Below the pieces are notes generated by a model, which was not told where the DNA came from, did no database searches, and saw only the letters and a program-made list of their open reading frames with translations. A stretch of DNA of 64,000 nucleotides from Lachnospiraceae bacterium (GTDB lineage: Bacteria; Bacillota; Clostridia; Lachnospirales; Lachnospiraceae): contig CAJTEM010000009.1 of NCBI GenBank assembly GCA_910575255.1, forward strand, positions 62,001 to 126,000. Direction: 5' to 3'. Made by a program: the position numbers and the translations under genes. Of the stretch, positions 1 through 8,265 are shown piece after piece; position 1 is the stretch's first letter, and each line of letters starts with the position of its first letter.

Positions 1-1
1 G

Positions 2-574
2 GCCATGGCTGACGCTGTGTACGCCTGGAAAGGACATATTGATATTTTGATCAACAATGCCGGCGGCGGATCCGGCGCCTCTGAAGGCAACTTTTTCAAA
101 CGGGATCCCCGGGATATCTCCGACATGATCACCGTTAACCTGCTCGGCCCTTTATATTGCTGCCAGTCCGTAGGCCGCTATATGGCCAGACATAACAGCG
201 GCAAGATCATCAATATCGGCTCCATTGCCGGCATCGTCGGCCGGGATCGGGACATGTACCGCCGGAATCATAAGATGGAACAGCCTGTCGATTATGCTGC
301 CTCCAAAGCCGGTATCATCGGTATGACGCGGGATCTGGCCGCTTTCATGGCGCCTTATCAGGTTCAGGTCAACTGTATATCTCCCGGAGGCTTTGACAAG
401 GGAGATCTGCCGCAGGGCTTTGTCAGTGATTATGCCAATGCCACTATGGCGGGGCGCATGGGAACCATGGGGCTGGACATCAAAGGGGCTGCCCTGTTTT
501 TGGCCTCGCCGGCCTCCGATTACGTAACCGGACATAATCTGATGGTGGACGGCGGTTTTTCTGTCTTTAAGTGA
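2..574 (+). CDS. SDR family oxidoreductase, 5'-truncated by window edge
   Basis: This is the C-terminal part of a classical short-chain dehydrogenase/reductase, an NAD(P)-dependent enzyme acting on a hydroxyl or keto group of a small metabolite. Counting from the ATG at 5, the structural NNAG motif is at residues 17-20, the catalytic Ser at about 73 and the YxxxK pair at Tyr97 and Lys101. The frame stays open to base 2 and the N-terminal glycine-rich nucleotide-binding loop is missing, so the true start lies before the window. It sits just upstream of a GntR/LacI-type regulator and a DapA-family aldolase, which suggests sugar-acid catabolism. KduD-like or gluconate 5-dehydrogenase-like activity is possible, but the substrate cannot be read from the sequence. 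Confidence 0.9.
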   Translation, partial: AMADAVYAWKGHIDILINNAGGGSGASEGNFFKRDPRDISDMITVNLLGPLYCCQSVGRYMARHNSGKIINIGSIAGIVGRDRDMYRRNHKMEQPVDYAASKAGIIGMTRDLAAFMAPYQVQVNCISPGGFDKGDLPQGFVSDYANATMAGRMGTMGLDIKGAALFLASPASDYVTGHNLMVDGGFSVFK

Positions 575-621
575 TAACATCAATATTTCGTATATCATTC
601 ATGCAAAAGGAGAATTCACAT

Positions 622-1683
622 ATGCTGCGCTATATGGAGATCAAACAGGCCCTGCTTCAGGAAATCAGCAAATATATGCCCGGAGAGAGGCTTCCCTCCC
701 GTCCGGTTCTCTGCCGGAAGCTGGACACCACCCGCACAACCCTGGATAAAGCGATCCGTGAGCTGGAAGAGGAGGGCTTTCTCGCCTCCCGCAACGGCAG
801 CGGGACTTATGTCGTGGGCCTGACGGACGGAGGCCTGTCACCGGTCGGCACCTGGGGCGTCATCGTCCCCAATGTTATGGACGCCGTTTATCCCGGTCTG
901 GTTCGTGGGGCGGAAAATGTAGCTCAGCGTTACGGGATCAATATTATCATCTGTAATTCGGATAATGATTCTGATAAACAGGAGCAGTATGTAAAGCGCC
1001 TGCTCTGTTCCGGCGTATCCGGCATGATTATTGTACCCGTAGTGTCCAATGATATCCGGGTCAATTTCCGGCTCTATAACCAGCTTGCTTCCGCCAGGAC
1101 TCCTTTTGTCTTCTGTAACCGCAGCGTAGAGGGCATCAACGTGCCCACGGTTACCTCCAATGACTTCTATGGCGGATACATTGCCACCAAGCACCTGATC
1201 CGCCATAACTACCGCAATATCGCCTATCTGGCGCGGTTAAAATATAAAACCAGTATCGACCGCTGTCAGGGTTATATCTCCATGCTGATGGAGGAAGGTA
1301 TTCCCATCAATCGCCGCCTGATCCGCTTTGAGCCGGATATAGCCCAGGCCACCAGAGAACTGCTGCATGGGGAAGATGCTCTGGACGCAGTCTTCTGTTT
1401 CAACGATCAGGTGGCCGAGGAGTGCTGTCAGACCATTCTGAAACATGGCTTAAGCATTTCTGATGATATTGGTATCATCGGCTATGACAACACAGATATC
1501 TGCAATCGCCTTCCGGTCTCTCTCTCCTCTGTATCCTATAAAAATTATGAGATCGGGGAGAAGGCTGCAGAACTTCTCTGGGGAATTTTAAACGAGAAGA
1601 CTCTGCTGGATTTTGAATATTATCTCTTTCAGCCTGGCATTGTAGAACGGGAAAGCTGCAAAGGTCCCCGTCTCCGGATTTGA
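622..1683 (+). CDS. GntR-type HTH / LacI-type sensor transcriptional regulator (AraR-like architecture)
   Basis: This 353-aa regulator has an N-terminal winged helix of GntR type (about residues 1-70, including RLPSRPVLCRKLDTTRTTLD). A periplasmic-binding-protein-like effector domain of LacI type follows (about 80-345; IIPVVS, CFNDQVAEECC and IGIIGYDNT stretches). This arrangement is known from arabinose repressors of Firmicutes. The start at 622 was chosen because AAGGAG ends nine bases upstream; the frame is open back to 571, where it would overlap the preceding stop. It lies between an SDR dehydrogenase and a DapA-like aldolase and probably controls them in response to a sugar or sugar acid. 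The effector is unknown. Confidence 0.9.
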   Translation: MLRYMEIKQALLQEISKYMPGERLPSRPVLCRKLDTTRTTLDKAIRELEEEGFLASRNGSGTYVVGLTDGGLSPVGTWGVIVPNVMDAVYPGLVRGAENVAQRYGINIIICNSDNDSDKQEQYVKRLLCSGVSGMIIVPVVSNDIRVNFRLYNQLASARTPFVFCNRSVEGINVPTVTSNDFYGGYIATKHLIRHNYRNIAYLARLKYKTSIDRCQGYISMLMEEGIPINRRLIRFEPDIAQATRELLHGEDALDAVFCFNDQVAEECCQTILKHGLSISDDIGIIGYDNTDICNRLPVSLSSVSYKNYEIGEKAAELLWGILNEKTLLDFEYYLFQPGIVERESCKGPRLRI

Positions 1684-1770
1684 TCTGCCTCACCCTTCCG
1701 GACAGCCAAAAACCCCGCTGCAGGCAACGGGGTATCAATCATCCATATTCTCTGCAAAGAAAGGATTGTC

Positions 1771-2676
1771 ATGAACAATAAATTAACTTATACCGGCATT
1801 ATTCCCCCCATTGTCACTCCGCTTACTCCACAGGAAGAGCTGGACTCCGATGCCTTACAAAAACTGATTTCTTTCGATATCGAAAACGGAGTCTCCGGAA
1901 TCTTTGTTAATGGTACTTCTGGTGAAGCCTTGCGTCTGCCGGATCACGTCTGGCAGGAAACAATGAGGACCGCCCTGGCCGCATCCTTTGGCCGGATCCC
2001 CGTATTCTGCGGCGCAATCGATACCTCCACCAGCCGCGTTATTGAACGGCTGAAAACAATCGAAGAATGCGGCGGCAAAATCGCTGTCTGCACGCCTCCC
2101 TTTTACCTCACCAGCTTTGGCCAGGATGAGATACTTCGCCACTACGATGCCATCTGCCGTTCCACCGACCTGGAAATTGCAGTTTACAACATCCCCGAAA
2201 CCACCCATGCCAATATTCTGCCGGAAACCATATCCCGGCTGGCGGAATATGATAGTATCGTGGCCTACAAGGACAGTACCGCCGACTGGCAGCAGCTCCA
2301 ACGTGCCATGATCCTCTTAAAAGATAAAGATATTGCCGTTTTAAACGGAGCAGAGGAACTCTGCTGTGTAAGCATGCTCTGGGGCGCCGGGGGCTGTATT
2401 CCCGGCCTGGCCAATTTTGTCCCGGGTCTGTTTGTACAGCTTCAAAATTCCTGCCGGGCAGGCTGTCTTGAGAAGGCACGGCAGCTTCAGGAACAGATCA
2501 ATGCCATACGCAAAGCGATCTTCGTCAGCGGCTGCTGGATGGCCGGTATGAAAGGAATCCTGGAGCTTTTCGGTCTGGGCAGCCGCACGGTTTCCCAACC
2601 GTTACAGGCAGTCACCGAATCGCAGCTTGATGAGATTCGCCGTATTCTCACCTCGGGCGGAGTTTCTCTGGCATAG
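1771..2676 (+). CDS. DapA/NanA-family class I aldolase (dihydrodipicolinate synthase family)
   Basis: This 301-aa protein belongs to the pyruvate-dependent Schiff-base aldolase family that includes DHDPS, N-acetylneuraminate lyase and 2-keto-3-deoxy sugar-acid aldolases. Visible landmarks are GTSGE (48-52, replacing the usual GTTGE), the proton-relay Tyr139 in AVYNIP and the Schiff-base Lys167 in AYKDST. The SDR dehydrogenase and sugar-type regulator upstream argue for a catabolic aldolase or dehydratase rather than lysine biosynthesis. A purine-rich stretch (AAAGAAAGG) precedes the ATG. Family assignment is firm; substrate is inference. Confidence 0.88.
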   Translation: MNNKLTYTGIIPPIVTPLTPQEELDSDALQKLISFDIENGVSGIFVNGTSGEALRLPDHVWQETMRTALAASFGRIPVFCGAIDTSTSRVIERLKTIEECGGKIAVCTPPFYLTSFGQDEILRHYDAICRSTDLEIAVYNIPETTHANILPETISRLAEYDSIVAYKDSTADWQQLQRAMILLKDKDIAVLNGAEELCCVSMLWGAGGCIPGLANFVPGLFVQLQNSCRAGCLEKARQLQEQINAIRKAIFVSGCWMAGMKGILELFGLGSRTVSQPLQAVTESQLDEIRRILTSGGVSLA

Positions 2677-2711
2677 CCTGAAACAGCTTTCTTGCCGGTT
2701 ACGCTATGAAA

Positions 2712-2754
2712 AAGGAGCGGGAAGCTTCTTTCCTGCCTCTTCCCGCTCCTTTTC
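2712..2754. terminator. Bidirectional intrinsic terminator
   Basis: A hairpin with GGAGCGGGAAG pairing to CTTCCCGCTCC is flanked by an A run on the left and TTTT on the right. It lies between the convergent aldolase (+) and signal-peptidase-like gene (-) and could stop transcription from both sides. Confidence 0.8.
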
Positions 2755-2802
2755 CATGGCTGTGGTATCTCTTTATCTCACCAGCCCAAACTCCTGCCAT
2801 GA

Positions 2803-2968
2803 CTAGTATAACCCGTTTTAAATACCTTTCTGTTTCGGCAAGGATACTTTTCCGAGAGTGCAGAGGGAAAAGCGGAGGCGTAGTGGGGCTACGTTGAGCA
2901 TTTTCCCTCTGTGCTATCGGGAAAGCAGACTGGCGAAACGGAAGGTTATTTAAAACGGGTTATACTAG
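2803..2968. repeat. 166-bp imperfect palindrome (REP/MITE-like)
   Basis: The outer arms begin CTAGTATAACCCGTTTTAAA and are mirrored at the other end. The arms continue inwards with imperfect pairing (ACCTTTCTGTTTCGGC against GCGAAACGGAAGGTT, and GCAGAGGGAAAA against TTTTCCCTCTGTGC) to a small inner hairpin, CGTAGTGGGGCTACG. Its right end covers the TAG stop codon of the signal-peptidase-like gene. No transposase is nearby. It could be a miniature inverted-repeat element or a chromosomal palindrome, and it may act as that gene's 3' hairpin. Confidence 0.75.
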
Positions 2969-3429
2969 ACCTTCCAGACCACCTTTCCCACTATCTGCTC
3001 CGCTGATACACACCCCACTGCCACTGCGCGGCTGTCTGCCGATTCCTGACGGTTATCCCCTATGACAAACCAGCTCTCCTCCGGCACCTCATAAAGCATC
3101 CGGATATCGCATTCTCCCAGGCTCAACTCCTTTACATACGGCTCCTCTAACGGCGTCCCGTTGACGGATACCACACCGTTTTCGTCAATCTCCACCCGTT
3201 CCCCCGGTAACACTGTCACCCGTTTCACCAGGATCTTATTGTTATAATAAAATGCCGCAATATCTCCTCTTTGGAAACGTGTGCTCTTTATGGCGACCAC
3301 GGTATCCCCGCTCTCCAGCCCCGGCTCCATACTGTACCCGTAAATCTTCAGGACAGCCACGCTATGGTAACAAACCGGCTGGCTGCCTTTTTCCCGCAGC
3401 TGCTCTCCTGTCTTTCTCCGCCGGCACAC
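2965..3429 (-). CDS. S26 signal peptidase I-like protein lacking a membrane anchor
   Basis: This 154-aa protein has the type I signal peptidase Ser/Lys dyad: Ser33 in GYSMEP and Lys69 in ILVKRV. It also has the downstream GDNRQESADSR box (124-134). Known enzymes of the family act outside the membrane and are held by one or two N-terminal transmembrane helices. Here the first 30 residues are short and charged (MCRRRKTGEQLREKG...) and contain no convincing helix. The GTG start has a perfect AGGAGG six bases upstream, so missing the true start is unlikely. It may be a specialised peptidase or rely on a partner. The stop codon lies inside a 166-bp palindrome. Confidence 0.85.
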   Translation of the reverse strand: MCRRRKTGEQLREKGSQPVCYHSVAVLKIYGYSMEPGLESGDTVVAIKSTRFQRGDIAAFYYNNKILVKRVTVLPGERVEIDENGVVSVNGTPLEEPYVKELSLGECDIRMLYEVPEESWFVIGDNRQESADSRAVAVGCVSAEQIVGKVVWKV

Positions 3430-3609
3430 AAATCACCTCCTGATATCTGTTCTGTGGCAACAGTTCAGATAATCCCTGGACTGCTATGTTCTGTAACATA
3501 ATCTAAATTATAAGAAGACCAGGAAATATACAGGATTCTTCCGATAGAAAAGCGAGATTTTTCAGCAAAATACGAAGGATATTTATTTTAAGATTTTTCC
3601 AGAAATATC

Positions 3610-3638
3610 TTGATTTTTGAAACCAGATGATGCAGAAT
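3610..3638 (+). promoter_or_regulatory. Promoter-like element with conserved spacer (copy 1)
   Basis: TTGATT and CAGAAT are separated by 17 bp. The spacer TTTGAAACCAGATGATG and the bases after it closely match another element at 18144-18172. The shared spacer suggests a common origin rather than chance. No gene follows directly on the + strand. Confidence 0.35.
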
Positions 3639-3679
3639 CATAACAGAAGCATGATTTTGACTTTGCAGAGATTTAGAAG

Positions 3680-3792
3680 TCCTTGAATTTCTGAGTTTTG
3701 CGTTGAAACGAAAATTCACACTGTCTGAGCGGAGCAAGTTTGTGAATTTTCGTTTCGTTCTTAGCAAAAATCAGAAATTTTAGGAATTCTTG
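3680..3792. repeat. Long intergenic inverted repeat
   Basis: In the gene-free stretch 3430-3957, arms with the core CGAAAATTCACA and TGTGAATTTTCG pair around CTGTCTGAGCGGAGCAAGTT. Weaker pairing extends outward (GAATTTCTGA...TCAGAAATT) to about 113 bp. No protein is encoded. The remainder of the gap is AT-rich, apart from a promoter-like element at 3610 and a dispersed-repeat copy from 3796. Confidence 0.7.
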
Positions 3793-3795
3793 ATC

Positions 3796-3952
3796 TCGAA
3801 ACCGGAAAAAGCAGCAAACCCTTTCCGATGGCTGCTCTCCCCATTTCCCTGGCGTACCTTTCAGAAACGCTTAACTTACTGACATTGTTTCACAAGGTTG
3901 GCTCTTTCAATGTCGGAAGGTGTCAGCTCTCGGGACCCAACCTCTGAAAAGT
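3796..3952. repeat. Dispersed GGTACGCC mosaic repeat, copy A
   Basis: Read on the minus strand this begins GGTACGCCAGGGAAATGGGG and continues GAGAGCAGCCATCGGAAAGGG, closely matching the copy at 51592-51851. On the + strand it ends with the shared TTCAGAAACGCTTAACTTACTGACATT block. It lies just downstream of the TPM-domain gene that ends at 3958. Confidence 0.7.
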
Positions 3953-3957
3953 AATGC

Positions 3958-4935
3958 TTAAAATTTACGCCCTCCTCCCCCATGTACCCGGCCGCTTCCC
4001 GATGTATGGGTCGTGCTTCTTACGGAGCTCCTGCCCCCGGCGCTTCTTACGGATGTGGTTCTGGGAATCATCTGACGCGTCACATGGGAATCTTTCAGTT
4101 CGTCCCTCTGATCCCGGAATCGGAAGGCCGCATCCGCACGATAGGAGAGATAATAGCCTGACGCCATTTTCTGTTCCTTCTCCATCCGGTAATCCCGTCT
4201 CACCTTCCGGCACACGCTCCCTGCGCAAAAAGCTGACACTGCAAGGGCCAGCAATGCTTCATACCAGCGGATACTCCGCTTCGGCTTCTCCTGATAATAA
4301 TCGATCTCGCCTGTGTCCCGATCCTGATTGTACTGATTATGCCCGATCCCCTGCTCGTAGTATTCCCGGGTATCCTCAAGCAGTTGCTTTGCGCATCCTA
4401 CAAAGTCTCCTGCACCCAGCCTGGATATTCCCCGATCCAGCATACGATCTATCCGCTCATCTGTCAAAAGCCGAATCGCCTTCAAATAAGTAGAAATATA
4501 CAACTCCCGGTTATCCATATCGATCAGATAGAGAATACCTCCCGAATCCCCATCCGCCCCGAACCCGTTCTCATCGAAGAAGTCATCGGCATACTGTTCT
4601 GCTGTTTTTCCTTGTGCGTCTTCGGTCGTTACCAGGACCACATCCATCCCGGTCTCTTCCCACATGGCAGACAGCTCGCTCTCCAGCTCCTCTTCCTCCG
4701 TATCCGAAAACAGTCCGGCCCGATCGTACACCCGCTGCCTCACATCATCCTTAACGGCTGCCCACACCGGAAGCTCCCCCGTCAACCGTGCAAAAGCTGC
4801 TCCTGCGCCGGGAAATGCTCCGGTAATCAGCGCCAGCAGTCCGGCCGCCAGCAAAACCGCCGCTGCTGCTCTCCAAGCCCAAACCTCTCTGTTTCCTTCC
4901 CTGCCCATGCCTTTTCCTCTAATCACCACACTCAT
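3958..4935 (-). CDS. TPM-domain membrane protein (YdjH-like)
   Basis: This 325-aa protein starts with a cytoplasmic stub and a transmembrane helix (about 18-40). An extracytoplasmic TPM domain follows (about 62-200; DRAGLFSDTEEEELES, GILYLIDMDNRELYIST). A second helix (about 225-242) leads to a basic tail ending in a Gly/His-rich segment. TPM domains occur in photosystem repair proteins and in Bacillus YdjH. The frame is open upstream to 5151, but that would run deep into the preceding gene; ATG 4935 lies 14 bases after its stop. It is the last gene of the eight-gene operon and sits directly after YdjI- and YdjG-like genes, which supports a membrane-stress role. Confidence 0.85.
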   Translation of the reverse strand: MSVVIRGKGMGREGNREVWAWRAAAAVLLAAGLLALITGAFPGAGAAFARLTGELPVWAAVKDDVRQRVYDRAGLFSDTEEEELESELSAMWEETGMDVVLVTTEDAQGKTAEQYADDFFDENGFGADGDSGGILYLIDMDNRELYISTYLKAIRLLTDERIDRMLDRGISRLGAGDFVGCAKQLLEDTREYYEQGIGHNQYNQDRDTGEIDYYQEKPKRSIRWYEALLALAVSAFCAGSVCRKVRRDYRMEKEQKMASGYYLSYRADAAFRFRDQRDELKDSHVTRQMIPRTTSVRSAGGRSSVRSTTHTSGSGRVHGGGGRKF

Positions 4936-4949
4936 CCTGCACCTGCCCG

Positions 4950-6014
4950 CTATATCCAATATCCTATCACCAGCAGAACCGCCAGCAGCGGCAGAAAGCA
5001 TGTCAGAAACAATCCTGCCAGCTTTCCCGGATCTACCGGCAATTCCCCGCAGACCTTTCCTGTCTGTCCGTTGCAGGCAAAATAGTAGATCTTCTCCGTC
5101 TTCGGATCCCGATAGGTCATGGTCCATACCGGCATCAGCACGTACTGCCACTGCGGGCTGACGATTCTGGTCTCCTTTTTATGGTACTGCACAGAATCAT
5201 ATCCTCTGACGCAGCTGCGCAGAGACTGTTCCGCAAACGCACAGACCTCCTCCTGGATCTCTCTGGAAAACAGCTGCTTTTCCCTGTCACGTTTTTCCGC
5301 CAGAAAGCCGGACAGATACCCCATACGAAACGGCTCCATCCGATTTGGCTCAAAAGGCATCACTCCCTCGGCCAGCTTCCCGTTCGTCTTTGAAAGTGCA
5401 TTACGTGCGACGTGACGGATCTCCATGGTTCCGCTGCGATTGACGGCATAGCTCTCAATACGGGCAAAACGCACATTCCCCTGGGTCCAGGACTGCTGCT
5501 TTTTTCCCTCTGCCTCCAGTTCTCCTTCCACCTGGCAGTCGTAAAGCCAGTAAGGAAAATACACCCCTGTCATTTTCTCCAATTGATCCGGAGCATAAAA
5601 GGCCCTGGGCAGATACTTCTTTCCCGCAATCCACTGTTCGAAAATTTCCAGCGCCTTTGTGCGGTCAATCGCAAAGGGAATCACCCCATCCGGCCGATAC
5701 TCCCCCTGCATTCTTCCCGCCAATACTACCGGGTTATGACAGTAATAGCAGAAAGTCGCGGCCGTAGTCTCATCTGTCACGATCTCAGCCCCGCAGCTGG
5801 GGCAGGAATATACCATTGCCGCACCCTCAGCCTGACCGCCGGAATCAGCGTTCTCCTCTTCGGTTCGCGCTCCAAAAGCCCCGTCTTCGGATGCTGCTTC
5901 CATCTGCACCCGGGAGAATTCCGACAGACAATATTCACACTGAAACATCTGCTTTTCAGGAGCAAACCGCAGATCTCCACCGCAATTCGGACATTTGAAT
6001 ATAATCGCTGACAT
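4950..6014 (-). CDS. Double zinc-ribbon protein with C-terminal membrane helix (YdjG-like)
   Basis: This 354-aa protein carries two CxxC/CxxC zinc ribbons: Cys8, 11, 26, 29 (FKCPNCGG...CEYC) and Cys71, 74, 89, 92 (CPSCGAE...CYYC). A large soluble domain follows with WLYDCQVEGE and PQWQYVLMPVWTMTYRD. The last roughly 22 residues are hydrophobic and should form a C-terminal anchor. Bacillus YdjG has a similar plan and works with YdjH and YdjI on the membrane. ATG 6014 was chosen because an AGGAG precedes it and it starts eight bases after the SPFH gene. It is the seventh gene of the operon. Zinc binding follows from the motifs; its partners are inferred from order. Confidence 0.85.
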   Translation of the reverse strand: MSAIIFKCPNCGGDLRFAPEKQMFQCEYCLSEFSRVQMEAASEDGAFGARTEEENADSGGQAEGAAMVYSCPSCGAEIVTDETTAATFCYYCHNPVVLAGRMQGEYRPDGVIPFAIDRTKALEIFEQWIAGKKYLPRAFYAPDQLEKMTGVYFPYWLYDCQVEGELEAEGKKQQSWTQGNVRFARIESYAVNRSGTMEIRHVARNALSKTNGKLAEGVMPFEPNRMEPFRMGYLSGFLAEKRDREKQLFSREIQEEVCAFAEQSLRSCVRGYDSVQYHKKETRIVSPQWQYVLMPVWTMTYRDPKTEKIYYFACNGQTGKVCGELPVDPGKLAGLFLTCFLPLLAVLLVIGYWI

Positions 6015-6022
6015 GTCTGCTC

Positions 6023-7330
6023 CTACTCCTTCGGATTGCCGCACTCACTGCAGAACCTTCCCGTATTCACAGCACCGCACCGACATACCCAGGTAGAATC
6101 GTCTGGTTTCGGACTGCCGCACTCACTGCAGAATTTCCCTGTGTTGTGGGCGCCGCATTTACAGACCCAGGCTTCCTTTTCGGGCCTTGGGCTGCCGCAT
6201 TCACTGCAGAACTTTCCTGTATTGCCGGCCCCGCACCGGCACACCCAGACGCCGCCGGCAGAAGCTCTGCCCATTCTGGTGCCGCCGGATGTATTGCCGC
6301 CCCTGGCCGCGCCGCCGGCATTTCCTCCCAGGCCGGCCTGAGCATTCATCTGCTGCATATTCGCCGCTGATGCCACGCCCATAAAGCCGCCCCCGGCATT
6401 CATCCCGGCTCCCATTCCCATGAACCCTGCCATCGCGCCATTCCTGTTGGAACCTGCCGCCTCAAGTCCACGGGCAATCGCCCCCTGCACATAGCCTTCA
6501 CGCACATTGGGATCTCCCAGCATTGCACCCTGATTGCGCATATTGATCAGCTTCTGGGACTCCGCATCATAAGAAATGCTGGCAAGCCCCACGCTCATCA
6601 CCTCAAAGCCCCGCTCCCGTTTCCATTCCTCATCAAGTACCTCCGACATATGGCGGCTCAGCACCGTTCCCTTGGATACCACGAAGGAAATCCGCTCTCC
6701 CTCTGCTGACATCCGGTTAATAGAAGCCTGCAGCGCCTCCAGAAATTCGTTCATATACTGCTCATTAATGGAACCGATCTCCACATGACTCACATTTTTC
6801 GGAATCACCTGCGCATAAAAGAGCAGGGGATCCGTAATCCGGATCGAATATGTGCCATGTGCACGCAGAAACAACTCGGCATTGTAAAAATTATCAAAAT
6901 AGTTAACCGGATTGCGTGTGCCGAATTTGATCCCCTTAATTTCCTGCAAATTTACATAAAACACCTTCTGGGCAGTCGGTGTTCCGCCGCCAAAGCGGAT
7001 ACGGTTAAAGGATTCCCTCAAGGAGTCTCTGAACTGACCGTTGAACAGAGACGGAAGTGAAGAATTCTTCACCGTATAATATCCCTCTTCCGCCGTATAG
7101 TCCACAACCTTTCCTCCGTCCACAATCATCATAAACTGATTGGGATAGACATGGATCACCGACCCGTCGGATACTGTATTGTCCGTCCCCTTGGTATTGG
7201 ATCCCTTCCGTATTCTTACTCCGCTGGCAAACACGGTCTGATCCCCCATGTTCCCCGGCTCCATCACCTCCAGCCACTGATCTGCCAAAGCGCCGCCGAC
7301 CGCTGTTGCTGCTGCTTTTATAATTCCCAT
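6023..7330 (-). CDS. SPFH/Band-7 protein with three tandem C-terminal zinc ribbons (YdjI-like)
   Basis: This 435-aa protein has an N-terminal SPFH-like domain of the YdjI branch (about 25-290; FMMIVDGGKVVDY, GTYSIRITDPLLFYAQ, EWKRERGFEVMSVGLASIS). A Gly/Ala/Met-rich linker follows. The end carries three near-identical ribbons of about 24 residues, each WVC(R/K)CGAxNTGxFCSECGxP. SPFH proteins oligomerise on membranes; YdjI in Bacillus recruits PspA-type proteins. GAGGAG precedes the ATG, 29 bases after the permease stop, which keeps it in the two-component/ABC operon. The triple ribbon is the unusual part, since single or double ribbons are more typical. Confidence 0.88.
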   Translation of the reverse strand: MGIIKAAATAVGGALADQWLEVMEPGNMGDQTVFASGVRIRKGSNTKGTDNTVSDGSVIHVYPNQFMMIVDGGKVVDYTAEEGYYTVKNSSLPSLFNGQFRDSLRESFNRIRFGGGTPTAQKVFYVNLQEIKGIKFGTRNPVNYFDNFYNAELFLRAHGTYSIRITDPLLFYAQVIPKNVSHVEIGSINEQYMNEFLEALQASINRMSAEGERISFVVSKGTVLSRHMSEVLDEEWKRERGFEVMSVGLASISYDAESQKLINMRNQGAMLGDPNVREGYVQGAIARGLEAAGSNRNGAMAGFMGMGAGMNAGGGFMGVASAANMQQMNAQAGLGGNAGGAARGGNTSGGTRMGRASAGGVWVCRCGAGNTGKFCSECGSPRPEKEAWVCKCGAHNTGKFCSECGSPKPDDSTWVCRCGAVNTGRFCSECGNPKE

Positions 7331-7359
7331 GCTTATACTCCTCCTCTATGATCTTGATC

Positions 7360-8265
7360 TTATTTATGAAATCTTTTCCCCGGCCGAATCGCCCGGACCG
7401 CTACCCAGACCAATGCTGCTGCCATGATAATCTGAATCACCACACTGCTGCTCACCCAGTTCCTGCTCAGAAAGCTCTCCCCATGGGTGCCAAACCATTG
7501 AGTGACTCTTCCCTCAGCCGCCTCTCTTCCAGAAAGCCTCAGCATCGTCATCACAAAGGTGGCTGTCGGATTCAGAAGCAACAGATACAAAAATCCTCCC
7601 GAGCTTCCCTCGCCTGTCCCCATACCGGCTGAGACAAGATATGCTCCCCCGGGCATCCGGCTGAAAAACAATGCCAGCTGATTCACCGCGTACGTCCCGA
7701 TCACAATCCCCCCCAGCACAGCATAAGCAACCACTGTGGACAACGTAGATCTCCGAAAAAGAGCGGAGCAGCACACACCGATACTGCCTGCAAACAGCGC
7801 TGCTGCCCCGTAGCAGAGCAGAAGCATCCCCATATCCTTTATCGTAACCCCGCCATAGACAAATACCAGTGCCAGTATCGGAAAGCTGGAAACAATGAGC
7901 AGAGCCATTGTGCTCATCGAAGCCATCAGCTTTCCCATAACGATCTGCATGGGTGTCATCTTTGTAGAAAGCATCAGATCCAACGTCTGCCGTTCCCTTT
8001 CCCCACTGATGCTGCCCGCCGTGATAGCCGGCATGATAAACACCAGCATCACAAATTCCAGCACCGCCACAAACAGATACAGATCCAGAAAACTGCTATA
8101 CTGGATCTCTGCCGTCACCCGAACCTGTGTCAGCATGGAATACATATTAAGAAGCGCCACCAGGGCCAGAATCCCGTTGAAGATCAGCAGCACCAGAGCC
8201 AGCCTAAAGCTGCGTGAACTGACCCGGATCTCTCTTTTATAAACCGGATTCGTCATCAGCGTCAT
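7360..8265 (-). CDS. ABC-2 type transporter permease
   Basis: This protein of about 301 aa has six likely membrane helices. A conserved cytoplasmic loop (ITAGSISGERERQTLDLML) is typical of ABC-2 exporters of the NatB/GldF type. It overlaps the end of the ATPase gene by about 29 bases, so the two should be translated together. ATG 8265 was preferred to an upstream candidate lying deeper in the ATPase; ATG 8256 is also possible. With the ATPase and the 850-aa protein it probably forms a three-part envelope transporter. The cargo is unknown. Confidence 0.88.
   Translation of the reverse strand: MTLMTNPVYKREIRVSSRSFRLALVLLIFNGILALVALLNMYSMLTQVRVTAEIQYSSFLDLYLFVAVLEFVMLVFIMPAITAGSISGERERQTLDLMLSTKMTPMQIVMGKLMASMSTMALLIVSSFPILALVFVYGGVTIKDMGMLLLCYGAAALFAGSIGVCCSALFRRSTLSTVVAYAVLGGIVIGTYAVNQLALFFSRMPGGAYLVSAGMGTGEGSSGGFLYLLLLNPTATFVMTMLRLSGREAAEGRVTQWFGTHGESFLSRNWVSSSVVIQIIMAAALVWVAVRAIRPGKRFHK

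Noticed and set aside
1700-1735. Hairpin CCCCG...CGGGG between the regulator and aldolase as a terminator
   Set aside because: The stem is only five base pairs and no U run follows, so it was not listed as a feature.
2706-2897. 63-aa frame on the + strand
   Set aside because: It lies across a terminator and half of the 166-bp palindrome and has no ribosome site.
6067-6345. Frames opposite and within the SPFH zinc-ribbon region
   Set aside because: They arise from the threefold repeated zinc-ribbon DNA read in other frames.
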